Assembly (NCBI GenBank): GCA_032433765.1
Contig: JAVIAB010000047.1
Span: forward strand, 18,140,011 to 18,204,010
DNA length: 64,000 bases
Reading direction: 5' to 3'
DNA from: Megaustenia siamemsis
Lineage: Eukaryota; Mollusca; Gastropoda; Stylommatophora; Ariophantidae
A program made the translations under genes and the position numbers. Shown here piece by piece: positions 24,041-34,900 of this stretch (within the stretch, counting starts at the first letter, position 1; each line of letters starts with the position of its first letter). The notes under the pieces are model-generated. The model was not told where the DNA came from. It saw only the letters and a program-made list of their open reading frames with translations, and made no database searches.

Positions 24041-25318
24041 ATGGGTATAAAAGTAAAGTTCCTTACATTGCAATCAGTGGCAATAAAGGTGTATACATAT
24101 TTTTGCATAGAAGCTAAGCGTGGAAAACTGTATCGAAGCATCTCAAAGCCAGAAAAGAGAACTATTCACGCATTGGGTATAAGCAAACGCTTTTTCAAAC
24201 AAGTGCTTAAAGCTAACGGAGTGTCCAGTTCAATCAAGACTAGGACGCTAGGAAGAAAGAAAGTAGTAGATAGTTTTGACAAGGAAGTGATTAGAAGAGC
24301 AATTTGTAAAATGTTCGATTCCAAAGAAACTGTGACTTTAAGAAAACTGAAAATTCGACTGAGAGCAGAAAATGACATTGTTGTGTCGAAAACAACATTA
24401 TGGAGAACTGTTAGAAGCATCGGTTTTACGTTTAGAAAGTACGATAGTGGTAGAAATGTCATCTGCGAGAAGCCGCACTTAGTTTCTATGAGGAGTAAAT
24501 ATTTACGTGAAGTACGGGAAATGCGTAACCAAGGTTATGATATTGTATTTCTAGATGAATCTTGGATAAATTCTCACCACACAAGTGCAAAGGAATGGCA
24601 GTTATCAGATGGAAGTATTAAAAGATGTGTACCCACTGGAAAAGGACAGCGTATTATAATGGCACATGCAGGCAGCCGAAAAGAAGGGTTGGTGAAAAAT
24701 GCAGAACTTATATTCACCTCTAATTATACTGACAACAGGGACTATCACACCGAGATAAATGGCCATATATTTAGAGAGTGGATTGAAAATACTCTTCTTC
24801 CAATTCTAGACAGACCATCCTGTCTGGTAATGGACAACGCGTCGTACCACAACGCTGTGGCAGAAGAAGACAAAATTCCTACATCTACCAGTACAAAAGA
24901 TGTTATAAAGATTTGGCTAAGAAAGGAAGGAATTCCATTTAACGAGGGATTTTTGAAACCTGAATTACTGTCACTTGTTAAGAAATCGCAAAAGACCAAA
25001 GTATTCCAAATAGACAAAATCATTCAACAGCATGGTCATACGTGCTTGAGACTGCCCCCTTATCATCCACAATTAAACCCCATTGAACTCGTTTGGGCAA
25101 AAATTAAAGGGCAGGTGGCAGCTGAGAATACAAGTTTTAAACTATGCGATATAAAAGGACTGACATATGCTGCTCTATCACAGATTGACAAAGATTTTTG
25201 GTGCAAATGTGAAGATCATGTCTTAAAAGAAGAAAATGACTATTGGAGAAAAGATGGACTATCGTTCGTTCAGCCCAGATTAGTAATCAATATGTTAGAC
25301 TCCTCTGATTCAGAATAA
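24041..25318 (+). CDS. Tc1/mariner-like DDE transposase (425 aa)
   Basis: The reading frame is complete. Residues about 35-75 (SKPEKRTIHALGISKRFFKQ) and about 100-130 (KTTLWRTVRSIGFTF) look like paired helix-turn-helix DNA-binding regions. The catalytic core has D172 in IVFLDESWI, D265 in CLVMDNASYH and E349 in HPQLNPIELVW. The D265-E349 gap is 83 residues, far from the DD34E/DD34D of classic Tc1/mariner. From memory it is close to the described DD82E ('Sailor') group of the IS630-Tc1-mariner superfamily. The enzyme would bind the TIRs and cut and paste the element into TA. It ends in a serine/aspartate-rich LDSSDSE tail. The start codon is chosen because the frameshifted copy keeps the same first codons. 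Confidence 0.92.
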   Translation: MGIKVKFLTLQSVAIKVYTYFCIEAKRGKLYRSISKPEKRTIHALGISKRFFKQVLKANGVSSSIKTRTLGRKKVVDSFDKEVIRRAICKMFDSKETVTLRKLKIRLRAENDIVVSKTTLWRTVRSIGFTFRKYDSGRNVICEKPHLVSMRSKYLREVREMRNQGYDIVFLDESWINSHHTSAKEWQLSDGSIKRCVPTGKGQRIIMAHAGSRKEGLVKNAELIFTSNYTDNRDYHTEINGHIFREWIENTLLPILDRPSCLVMDNASYHNAVAEEDKIPTSTSTKDVIKIWLRKEGIPFNEGFLKPELLSLVKKSQKTKVFQIDKIIQQHGHTCLRLPPYHPQLNPIELVWAKIKGQVAAENTSFKLCDIKGLTYAALSQIDKDFWCKCEDHVLKEENDYWRKDGLSFVQPRLVINMLDSSDSE

Positions 25319-25735
25319 ATGAAATAATAATGGACGTTTTTATATGTCCGCATGATCAATCTTTAGCTAAAGTTGATAACGTTTTGAAAATGTAAAGATT
25401 CTTGATATGTGTACTGCAGGCATGCAAAGAAACTAAATCACTTTCATATGTCTTGTTTACGTAAAATAATGAAATTCACATGGAAAGACATAAAACGAAC
25501 AATGTAGCTCTTTACAGTGAAGAGGATCCCGTGCTTACATCGGACTCTTTAGTCACATGCGTACCCATAAACAATAACTTTGCTTGATATGTCATGCTCG
25601 TTATCGCTCGCAACGGATAATTAATTTTTTTAAATGTATTCTTTGTTGTATATTGTTTAAATAGTTTTCATTAATGGAACTGTTTATACGCTGATTTGTT
25701 TTAGACCGTCTGTAAAGGCTATAACATTGACATTC

Positions 25736-26047
25736 TCATAGTATTTTAAAGAAAGTAAACAATAGAAAGTAAACAGTTGATAAACGCCTCCAACTTTCAA
25801 GTTGTGTAGAGACGCCTATGTCGAGAAGCTGATTTCCATTAATGTACGGTAAATTATTTTCTCCAGGAGCAAAAAGATCCGTAAATTCACTGAGATCAAA
25901 GGAAAGTGCTGCTTCATGATGAAGCATACTTCCTACATCATTAAATTTTGTGAAATCGGTGGGACCTTGGAAAAACAAGGCCAGATGCAAAAAATCAAGT
26001 TTGTAAGTGCAGGGAAAGAGGAGATATTTCCTGTTAATCGTGAACAT
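25736..26047 (-). CDS. Hypothetical 103-aa ORF convergent with the transposase (copy 2)
   Basis: A minus-strand frame starts with MFTINRKYLLFPCTYKLDFL. It is conserved in transposon copy 1 at 20926-21237 with two changes (EFAYLF/EFTDLF). Since the whole elements are near identical, this conservation is weak evidence for coding. No domain recognised. Confidence 0.2.
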   Translation of the reverse strand: MFTINRKYLLFPCTYKLDFLHLALFFQGPTDFTKFNDVGSMLHHEAALSFDLSEFTDLFAPGENNLPYINGNQLLDIGVSTQLESWRRLSTVYFLLFTFFKIL

Positions 26048-26068
26048 TTAGATTTGAAACGACCAATA

Positions 26069-26215
26069 GTAGAACAGTATCATCAGCATATCTCAGGTTA
26101 TTGATTATCTTTCCATTAATGTTTAGGCCTGGTATCTCTGAGATGTTTTTGAAGATTTGCTCAGTGTATAGATTGACCAAGCTTGGTTAACAAACTTAGG
26201 TAGCTTAAAAAATAA
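26069..26215 (-). mobile_element. LINE-A RT fragment with YADD motif
   Basis: The minus strand reads NLYTEQIFKNISEIPGLNIN then GKIINNLRYADDTVLL, the RT catalytic block (motif C, 26079-26090). Relative to other LINE-A copies about 200 bp is missing between this block and the YLGH block on the other side of transposon copy 2. Confidence 0.7.
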
Positions 26216-26218
26216 AAG

Positions 26219-26457
26219 GTAAAGAGCCCTATAACGTCAAGTTGCGTATAGGGAATATGGTGTTAGTGACCATCATTTTTACAGACCTTCGTCGCATGAT
26301 TTTTGGGGTAATGTGGTCGGCCCGTGCCGCTATACTTTAAAAAAAAATCGGGTACCCGTTAAGACTGGGTGAACCTGGAAGCCGTCGAACAGGATCGAAC
26401 CCAACCTCTTGTCTTTAGTAATCCAGTTCACTAACCACTGAGCTATCGCGGCTCTTA
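26219..26457 (-). mobile_element. SINE-1 copy
   Basis: Minus-strand head GAGCCGCGATAGCTCAGTGG, B-box-like GTTCGATCCTG, body with ACCGACCACATTACCCCAAA, tail near CGTTATAGGGCTCTTTACCT. Confidence 0.8.
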
Positions 26458-26960
26458 TGTAGATTAGTTGTAAAAATAAAAAAAATGTAAATAAATTGTA
26501 AACAAAAACTCTAAAATTGTGGGCTGAAGTTAAAAAAAAAAGAACATTAAAATGTATCTTTTAAGGAGAATAAAACACTGAATTTAGAAAGTGAATTTGA
26601 TCAAACAAACATAAATCGAACTACAAAAAAAATATTTTATATATAAAATGTCAATCAACTTCTTTTAAACAGTATTGGATAGTTTGCTTTCTAGAATAAG
26701 GAGAAAAGGATGGCCGACAAAGACGATATAACCAAAACAAGTGTTACCTCCTACACCCTACACTAGCTTAGAAAAATAACATTGTTTACCCGGACATTTC
26801 TCTGGTTGAAGTCACACAACTACAACCACGCCTGTATAATAGGTAATTCGATGAGCATGAGAAGAAAAGTGGAGGTGGACTCTATAGGCAGGCAGTGGGT
26901 CAAGAAGTCAACATTACTCAGTCACCTGTGTCTACGTCCCTGGACGTGTTTGTAAAAGGA
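26458..26960. other. Unassigned AT-rich DNA
   Basis: No gene or repeat family recognised. Confidence 0.25.
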
Positions 26961-26964
26961 TGGG

Positions 26965-27245
26965 GAGGGTTACGAGAAAGGAAAGAGCGGAATGGTGGCT
27001 ACCTGTGCTGTAACTTAAGATGGACGTTATCAATGCCCTTCGAGATACGCGAAGGGGACAAGACTTCGAGAACCATGAGACCACGTCTCTCCTTTAGATG
27101 AAAGAGATGGAGTAAAGTTGGGTACATTCAGAAACAAGAGGATTAGTGGGCGCATAAGAGGACTTATCAACCAACACAGAGCTGGAGTTGTCAGTCACAG
27201 GACGCTGCAGGACTTGCTGAGAGGGGGTCTGATCACGTATGGACA
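26965..27245 (+). mobile_element. LINE-F (RNase H-type) 3' fragment
   Basis: Contains ERKERN-GG (end of an RNase H-like stretch), then ERDGVKLGTFRNKRISGRIR and LINQHRAGVVSHRTLQDL. Related copies are 37555-37870 (minus) and 40000-40430 (plus). The third keeps GHAGIEGNDRPDLLAGSA, which resembles the GxxGNExAD-LA block of LINE/retroelement RNase H. Confidence 0.55.
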
Positions 27246-27264
27246 AGTTCCGTGTGCAATGATC

Positions 27265-27790
27265 ATTGTCATTATGTGCCATACCGGTTGGTGTAGGCAA
27301 TCATGTTCTTACACATTCTTCTATCCACAATTCATCGTATATATTCTGATTGTTAATTGTTTTCCATGACATGATACCATCCTATCTAGTATCTTCTTTC
27401 TTTGTCGTTCGCGATCTCGCTTTCCCTGTATTTTGCCAGTTGTAACCAAGTATTCCAACTTTTTTCTTCTTATGATGTGCCCGCAAAAATGCCTATTTTT
27501 TCTTTGTGGTCTTTTTTAGGAGCTCCCTTTCTGTGTTGGCCTCTTTGAGAAAGACCCCATTGTTCTTTTTAGCTGTCCGGGGAACTTTTAACATTCCTCT
27601 GAGAAATACCATCTCAGTGGCTATCATAGTCTTTTCATTTGTTTGTCTTCTGTCCATGATTCGCTCTGATAAGTCAGAATTGAATTTATATAGCACAGGT
27701 GAACTGTCTATCTCACTTCTATTGACATAGACTCGCTGCATGAGATGTTTTTCATTTTCTGAAATACTATTTTGTTCTGAGCTTTTTGTG
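27265..27790 (-). mobile_element. LINE-D 3' end fragment
   Basis: The minus strand shows MQRVYVNRSEIDS, SERIMDRRQTNEKT (a frame of the SWTVDKQMKR block), MVFLRGMLKVPRTAKK and VLKEANTERELLK. Frameshifted. Confidence 0.75.
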
Positions 27791-28009
27791 TGTTTTTTTT
27801 TATTTCTAGTGCAATGGTGATAAACACAAATAAATCAATAACATTTAAGAATATTGATTTTACCAGTCTACATAGTAATATTATCTTGCAGATAGGGTTT
27901 TCTCACTGTTATTACTGCAATTGCAGTTTGTGTAGTTTTAGTAAAAGATAAAATATTAAGATGCATTACTTTGGTAAGATGTTACTGTTCAAGTGACATT
28001 CTTAGCTCT

Positions 28010-28272
28010 TTTCTTGGTGAATTGTTTAACAGTTTCATATTTTTCTTAGTGAATCGTTTAACAAATTAATACTTTTCTTTGTGAATCGTTTAACAAATTA
28101 ATACTTTTCTTTGTGAATCGTTTAACAAATTAATACTTTTCTTTGTGAATCGTTCAACAGATTAATACTTTTCTTTGTGAATCGTTTAACAAATTAATAC
28201 TTTTCTTTGTGAATCGTTTCACAGATTAATACTTTTCTTTGTGAATCGTTTAACAGATTAATACTTTTCTAC
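28010..28272 (+). repeat. 32-bp minisatellite, about 8 copies
   Basis: The unit is TTTTCTTTGTGAATCGTTTA followed by ACAAATTAATAC, with small changes (CAAATT/CAGATT). No coding capacity. Confidence 0.9.
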
Positions 28273-29224
28273 AACATAATCCATCTAGACAGTAATAACG
28301 TTCAGTAGCAAACAATAAAGGGATGAACAAATGAAAAATAGAAGAAAATAGATAAATGAAACTACAGACAACACATGGATACAGTGCCTGAGATGTTAGA
28401 GAGCAAAAATACGAACACTGTATTTTCCATCGTATGTGAAATAAGGAAGCAGATGAAATATAATACAATATGAATTCCCACCTGTCATTATCACTGAGCT
28501 ATTTTATTGTGTTAATTGAGACCAGCGATGTCAACTATGTATTCTCTCAATGGTGTGCTGATGAAGGTCAAAGTGTAGGATATGCATAGTCAATGTCACT
28601 GCCAAATAAAAGAAAAGAAAAATAGTAACCTAAGCAAAAAAAAAAAAAAATTGTTGCCTAATTTTTAAAAGTGAGTTGCCTAATTTGAAAAAAAAAGAGT
28701 TGCCTGATAAAATATTGTTTCCAAATAAAAAAAATTGTTGCCAGTTTTAAAAAAATCGTTGCCAAATATTAAATAAAAACAACAAACCTATCCTGCTACA
28801 TTTGATTACACCTAAGTTCCTACTTTGAATGAAATGGTGAATGAACTTTAATTCGGACACAGCTAACTGATAAGAAACTGTTAACATCCGGGTTACCTAC
28901 TTCTTAGCCAATCTGCTTCCTAATGAATGACGTAATAATAAACCTAATAAACAAGATCAGATCTTTAAAACTGGGACATCCTGGGAGTTTCTGTAACATT
29001 TGTGCTTACATAATTCTAATCTATTAATTACATCCTGTCTGTGATAGCCCGTATTTCTAGGAAACTGTTATGATTTTCGGAATTACGGCCTTATCAAAAA
29101 TCCTTTTACCTTCAAATAAACGACATTTAAATCTTTCAGTACTGTAGGTTTTTACCAATGAAACGTTAGAGATTTCAGAAGCAAAATGTTTCATGGCTTT
29201 AAATATCAATCAAAAAGTATATAT
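28273..29224. other. Unassigned AT-rich DNA with GTTGCC-spaced A/T runs
   Basis: At 28640-28780 the motif GTTGCC(T)AA recurs at irregular spacing between A-rich runs, like a decayed satellite. Otherwise nothing recognised. Confidence 0.3.
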
Positions 29225-29740
29225 ATCATCAGCATCAAGTACCGAGCCTACTGGCGTAGGTGATCATGTCTCTCCACAACTTTCGATCTCGACAGCTATT
29301 TATCATTTCTGTTGTTGACCTTCTGCTAAGCCATTCTCTTAAGCTGTCTGTTATTTTTTTCTCTTTGCGTCCCTCTATCTCTTCGTCCCTCAATTTTTCC
29401 AGTTGTTACAATATATTCCACTGTTCTCTTCTCATTACATGGCCAAAAATGATGATTGTTTCTTCCTAATATTGGAAATTAGCTCTCTTTTTGCTTTGAC
29501 CTCTCTCATAACCTCTTCATTACTCTTCTTAGCTGTTCATGGTACTCTCAACATTCTTCTGTAAAACCACATTTCTATAGACTCCAGTGATTTTCTTGTC
29601 TGTTGTCCTATTGTCCATGACTCGCATCCATATGTTAAGACTGGCTCTACGTAACATTTAAGAACTCTTTTTCTTGTTTCTATTGTCAAAAATGGATTGC
29701 ATAGTATTTTCCTCATTTTTTGGAAAGCTGCTTTTGCACA
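29225..29740 (-). mobile_element. LINE-E 3' end fragment interrupted by a TA microsatellite
   Basis: The minus strand reads [40 protein letters not shown] and [11 protein letters not shown], then MRR... and 3' end at ATGATGATAT. Its upstream side is cut off by (TA)n at 29741. Confidence 0.8.
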
Positions 29741-30000
<260 letters not shown>

Positions 30001-30690
30001 ATAATATATTATATATGCATTTTTGGACAATTAAACAAGGAATTATATTTCACCAATAGCAAGATGATTGAAGATATGTAAAAAGAATATGGTTTGATAA
30101 CGTTTTACACTAATCAAATTGAAAGTGACGCACACTGCGGCTAAACACACGTGAGCCGAATCGGCTTGACATATATAGTACGTCAAAACGTGCGTAAAGA
30201 GTTAATTCACCAGATATTTTCTTTATCAGATTTGTTGAAAACAAGCAAGCTGTTGGCTGTCTATTTTCGTCATTTTGTATAAAACAAAGAAATAAATAAC
30301 AAATATCCCATGTTTTGTTATTCTACTACACTTTTTGACGTTTTTCTCGTTATGACGTATGTGATCATACCAACGCTCAACTTTCAATCTTTACATCTAT
30401 ATTTTACTTCTGTTGTTCAATCAACATGTTAATAAATATATAGAGAGATTTTAGAAATAATACAGGTTCTCATACAGTACTGACTGACCTGGATGCTAGA
30501 CTAAAAAAGAACAATAAGAATAACTATTACCGTAATGACATGTATTAAACACATGACGTGAAAGAGTGTGAGAGATAAGGTCAGAAGTGCAAAACTGAGA
30601 TAAAAGCTAGGAATATTTCCAGCATGAAAACAAGCAGCATATACAATGGTGTGGTCACGTGATAAGACATTATTAAAATTTGAATAAAAT
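30001..30690. other. Unassigned AT-rich DNA
   Basis: No gene. GTCAAAACGTGCG at about 30184 and TTTTGACGTTTTTCTCGTTA at about 30333 resemble fragments of R2 but are too short to assign. Confidence 0.25.
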
Positions 30691-30779
30691 ACAACACAAC
30701 GAGGCTTCATTAAACGCTGCGAGAACACCGGATTCAAAGGCAGACTATGATGAAGATGGAAAGATGGAATTTTAGAAAC

Positions 30780-30875
30780 ACTAGGAAACAAATAACTGTC
30801 GAGATCGAAAGTGGTGGAAAGACATGATCACCTACGCCAGCAGGGCCGGTACTTGATGATGATGATGATGATGAG
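30780..30875 (+). mobile_element. LINE-E terminal 3' fragment
   Basis: AACTGTCGAGATCGAAAGTGG...CATGATCACCTACGCCAGCAG followed by (GAT)n matches the LINE-E end in opposite orientation to other copies. Confidence 0.7.
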
Positions 30876-31560
30876 GAGGAGGAAACAAAACAGCAGGTTA
30901 TGAAGAGAGCAAGAAACCCAAACTACAGTAAACGAATTTATGGAATGAAAGGAGAAGAAGTAGCTAGAGCACTGCCAATCTTGTAGTTTCAAAACGTGTC
31001 CTATAACTATAGGGTGTCTCTTTAATGACTGTGCATTTTTTGTTGTTGAAATAATTACGCACCTAAATTTTATCTATGTATGACGTAATAGTTCAAGCAC
31101 CATTTACGTGTTCATTTAAACATCACTGCTACATGATAGATCTGGCTTACAATGGTGTTACAACTTTATTGTGTTAACACCAACATTACCCATTATAAGC
31201 TCGCCGATAGCAGTCAAGTATATTTGAATAATACCATTTATTTTATAATTTGTGTGACGTGACGTTTTTTCTTCCGAGAGTATAAATTCACTGCACTGCG
31301 ACTTTAGAAACACTACAGTAGTTTCACATGCAATGTGACTGGCATATGTTTCTTCACACAATATTTTTAGTATAACCAGTAATTTAGTATTTCAATTAAA
31401 ACCGTAAGGCGGCGCCTGTGTTCTATATTTAGGAAAACGTTAGGATTTCCCAAAACGGCTACTTAATGTAGCTACTAATTATTAATTATTTATGTATTTG
31501 GAATTTTAATTTTAAGTGTTTCAAGTAAAGCGGCAATTATTTCTTTTTTAATAATAAAAA
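30876..31560. other. Unassigned AT-rich DNA
   Basis: No gene or repeat recognised. Confidence 0.25.
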
Positions 31561-32180
31561 AGGCAGATATATAGATACTGTTGATAACATTTACAACTTT
31601 AAAGTAGATATGTAGATACTGTTGATAACATTTACAACTTTAAAGTAGATATATAGATACTGCTGATAACATTTACAACTTTAAAGTAGATATATAGATA
31701 CTGTTGATAACATTTACAACTTTAAAGTAGATATGTAGATACTGTTGATAACATTTACAACTTTAAAGTAGATATATAGATACTGCTGATAACATTTACA
31801 ACTTTAAAGTAGATATATAGATACTGCTGATAACATTTACAACTTTAAAGTAGATATATAGATACTGCTGATAACATTTACAACTTTAAAGTAGATATAT
31901 AGATACTGCTGATAACATTTACAACTTTAAAGTAGATATATAGATACTGCTGATAACATTTACAACTTTAAAGTAGATATATAGATACTGCTGATAACAT
32001 TTACAACTTTAAAGTAGATATATAGATACTGCTGATAACATTTACAACTTTAAAGTAGATATATAGATACTGTTGATAACATTTACAACTTTAAAGTAGA
32101 TATATAGATAATGTTGATAACATTTACAGCTTTAAAGTAGATATTTAGATACTGCTTATAACATTTACAACTTGATAAAT
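31560..32180 (+). repeat. 41-bp minisatellite, about 15 copies
   Basis: The unit is AGTAGATATATAGATACTGC followed by TGATAACATTTACAACTTTA and A. Copies vary between CTGCTGATAA and CTGTTGATAA and between ATATAG and ATGTAG. A run of identical ATATAG/CTGCTG units lies in the middle, suggesting recent expansion there. Confidence 0.93.
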
Positions 32181-32271
32181 TCAAAGCTGTCTACTTTTCC
32201 TCGACCTGATATTTTATATCTCAAAATGATATCTGAGTTTACCAAGAACTAGTTTTTGCTCATAGCGTAGA

Positions 32272-32548
32272 AAGTAAAGAGCTCCGTCACGCCACGGGAC
32301 GCATAGGGAATATATAGAATATTTAGTAGTTTGTGACCATCATTTTTATTATGACCTTGGGCACTCGATTTTTAGGGTAATGGGGTTGGTATTACGCCCA
32401 GTTCCGCTTTACTTTCGCAGAAAAAACAAACCGGTATCCATTTAAGGCTGGGTGAACGATCAGGATCTAACGAACAGGATTTAACCCGATCTCTAGTTCT
32501 TTTGTAGTTCATTTCACTAACAGTTGAGATATCGCGTCTCCCAGATGT
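32272..32548 (-). mobile_element. SINE-1 copy, diverged
   Basis: TCACGCCACGGGACGCATAG, TGGGGTTGGTATTACGCCC and GGCTGGGTGAACG match SINE-1; the head is decayed (GATATCGCGTCTC). Confidence 0.65.
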
Positions 32549-32684
32549 AATGAAATTATTCTTTAAAAATTCGGCACAGTAAGTTTTGAAAACTGGTTTC
32601 GTATGATCCGTTTGCCAAATATTATAATGATAACTCTCAAAAAAAGTTAAATTCTATAACATTACATAAATAGCTTAGCTTAAA

Positions 32685-32949
32685 GTCTGCTTGATAAAAA
32701 AAGTAAAGTACCCCAGTCACGCCAAGTGGCGTATAGGGAAATATGGTGTTAGTGACCCTATATTTTACAGACCTTCAGCACATGATTTTTGGGGTAATGT
32801 GGTCGGTATTGCGCCCGTGCTGCTTTACTTTCCCAGAAAAAAACTCGGTACCCATTTAAGGCGTGGTGAACCCGGAAGCCGTCGGTTGGGATCGAACACT
32901 ACCCCTTGTCCTTTGTAGTCCAGTTCACTAACCACTGTCTACTTGATAA
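32685..32949 (-). mobile_element. SINE-1 copy, 5'-truncated, with target duplication
   Basis: GTCTGCTTGATAA at 32685-32697 and GTCTACTTGATAA at 32937-32949 flank a SINE-1 that stops in the A-box (CTAACCACTG). One mismatch in 13. Confidence 0.8.
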
Positions 32950-33254
32950 CCTTGCCGATATTTTCCTCTTCGCTCCAGTAAAGTCTGTACATATGTTCTG
33001 TTCTCTAATAGATTTAGTCGTCCTTCGTGACCAAAATTTATTACGTGTTTGAATTTGGATTGGTCTCTAGGAAGATGTCTTCACTACCAGGTGTGTTTAT
33101 GCTTAGTCTTTCTGTGTCAATTTTGCTGACAGCTTTTCAGTGTCTAACTTTATTTTGCTTTTCAAAATCAAATTCTTCGTGGCCAACTGTTTTCTCTGAT
33201 AAAATAATTCAGACTTAAGTGATACTCAATCATCATTTCCGGGAAAACACAGCT
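32950..33254. other. Unassigned DNA left of the 45-bp minisatellite
   Basis: A 63-codon plus frame (33027-33218) includes a hydrophobic stretch but no family motif. Confidence 0.25.
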
Positions 33255-34145
33255 TAATGGGACAGAAATGTTTGGCTGGTTGGAGTTTAAAGTAGAGTTG
33301 AATGGGGTAGAAATGTTTGGCTGGTTGGAGTTTAAAGTAGAGTTGAATGGGGTAGAAATGTTTGGCTGGTTGGAGTTTAAAGTAGAGTTGAATGGGGTAG
33401 AAATGTTTGGCTGGTTGGAGTTTAAAGTAGAGTTGAATGGGGTAGAAATGTTTGGCTGGTTGGAGTTTCAAGTAGAGTTGAATGGGGTAGAAATGTTTGG
33501 CTGGTTGGAGTTTCAAGTAGAGTTGAATGGGGTAGAAATGTTTGGTTGATTGGAGTTTAAAGTAGAGTTGAATGGTGTAAAAATGTTTGGTTGGTTGGAG
33601 TTTAAAGTGAAGTTGAATGGGGTAGAAATGTTTGGCTGGTTGGAGTTTCAAGTAGAGTTGAATGGGGTAGAAATGTTTGGTTGATTGGAGTTTAAAGTAG
33701 AGTTGAATGGGGTAGAAATGTTTGTTTCATTAGAATTTTGAGTAAAGTAGAATGGGAGAGAGATATTTGGTTTATTAGAGTTTAGAGTACAGCTGAATGG
33801 TAAAGAAATATTTGTTTCATTAGAATTTTGAGTAGAGTTGAATGGGACATAAATATTTGGTTGAATAGAGTTTAGAGTAGAGCTGAATGGGACCGAAATA
33901 TTTTGCTGGTTAGAGTTTAGAGTAGAGTTTAATGGGACCGAAATATTTGGTTGAATAGAGTTTAGAGTAGATCTGAATGGGACATAAATATTTGGTTGGT
34001 TAGAGTTTAGAGTAGAGCTGAATGGGACATAAATATTTGGTTGGTTAGAGTTTAGAGTAGAGCTGAATGGGACATAAATATTTGGTTGGTTAGAGTTTAG
34101 AGTACAGTTGAATGATACAGAAATATTTGGTTGACTAAAGTGGAG
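33255..34145. repeat. 45-bp minisatellite, about 20 copies, open on both strands
   Basis: The unit is GAATGGGGTAGAAATGTTTG followed by GCTGGTTGGAGTTTAAAGTA and GAGTT. Because 45 is a multiple of 3, frames stay open: plus MFGWLEFKVELNGVE, minus FKLQPAKHFYPIQLY and NSTLNSNQPNISVPF. The left half is homogeneous; the right half (33720 on) is older and varied. Confidence 0.93.
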
Positions 34146-34190
34146 TAATAATAATCGCAATACTAATAATAACAATAATAATATTAACAA
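33648..34190 (-). CDS. Hypothetical repetitive secreted-type ORF in the 45-bp array (180 aa)
   Basis: Starts MLILLLLLLVLRLLLLHFSQ, which looks like a secretion signal, then about eleven 15-residue repeats of the type NSTLNSNQPNIxVPF, rich in N-x-S/T sequons. It stops at 33650 because a TTTCAAG variant unit gives TGA. The leucine stretch comes from a TTA-rich microsatellite, so chance is a serious alternative. No promoter or splice evidence. Confidence 0.2.
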   Translation of the reverse strand: MLILLLLLLVLRLLLLHFSQPNISVSFNCTLNSNQPNIYVPFSSTLNSNQPNIYVPFSSTLNSNQPNIYVPFRSTLNSIQPNISVPLNSTLNSNQQNISVPFSSTLNSIQPNIYVPFNSTQNSNETNISLPFSCTLNSNKPNISLPFYFTQNSNETNISTPFNSTLNSNQPNISTPFNST

Positions 34191-34900
34191 TAATGAGAAA
34201 TAATCCGAGCAATGTGCAGAAAAAAGTGTTAAATAATAATAAAGGTATCAAGAGAATTGTAATTACGAAAGGAATTAAACAAAGACGTTCGTATTTGACA
34301 TTTTACGAAACATTTTTTTTTTTTACTTTTTCGCGTGTGATTTTTTTTTGTCCAATTGAAACTTAGGCTGTGTAAACCTTTTGGGGAATAGACACTTTTT
34401 AGTATTAAAATATAAATGTTTCTCATTCCACGAGAGAAGGTTTGAAAGATTTATTTTCATTTTGTAAAAATATTTATTCTTTTGTTTCTTAATCACTAAA
34501 ATGTTCAGTAAATGATAAAACCAAAACAAAAGCAATAACATATGCTCACTGCTGCTTTCTATTCTATTTTATTAGATTCTGTTATGTTGTGTTCTCTTAT
34601 ATTCTGTTCTGTCCAATCTATTCTATTTTATTCTTTACTCTGGTATCGGGCTCATGGTATAACAGGGACCTAAGGTGTTAAGTGGCCAGAGCAAGTCAGA
34701 AAGCAACATCAAATTACTGATTGCAGAATACCCAGAAATCATGACATCCAAAAAAAAATAAAATAAATAAAAGATCTGATGTTGAGACCCTCAGCCAGGC
34801 AGACCAAACATGTGAACTGAGGAAGTGACTGACAGCAGAACAAGTACAAGTAAAGTGTTGACGGCCACAAGCCTGAATGTGTTATTGTTGAAAGCCCTGA
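34146..34900. other. Unassigned AT-rich DNA
   Basis: ATT/AAT runs at 34145-34260 and TATTC-type runs at 34555-34635. From about 34640 it may be the 5' UTR of the LINE fragment that follows. Confidence 0.3.

Larger units (their letters stand above)
23615..26066 (+). mobile_element. Tc1/mariner-like element, copy 2 (structurally intact)
   Basis: 2452 bp, TIR TTGGTCGTTTCAAA at the left and its complement at 26053-26066, TA at 23613-23614 and 26067-26068. A 16-bp palindrome TTCAAAATATTTTGAA lies at the subterminal left end. An approximately 420-bp 5' region precedes the transposase ATG and approximately 750 bp follow the stop. With intact TIRs, TA sites and open transposase it may be mobile. Confidence 0.93.

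Noticed and set aside
31560..32180. CRISPR-like array
   Set aside because: Units are contiguous without unique spacers and the genome is animal; it is a minisatellite. The same holds for 28010, 33255, 57008 and 60550.
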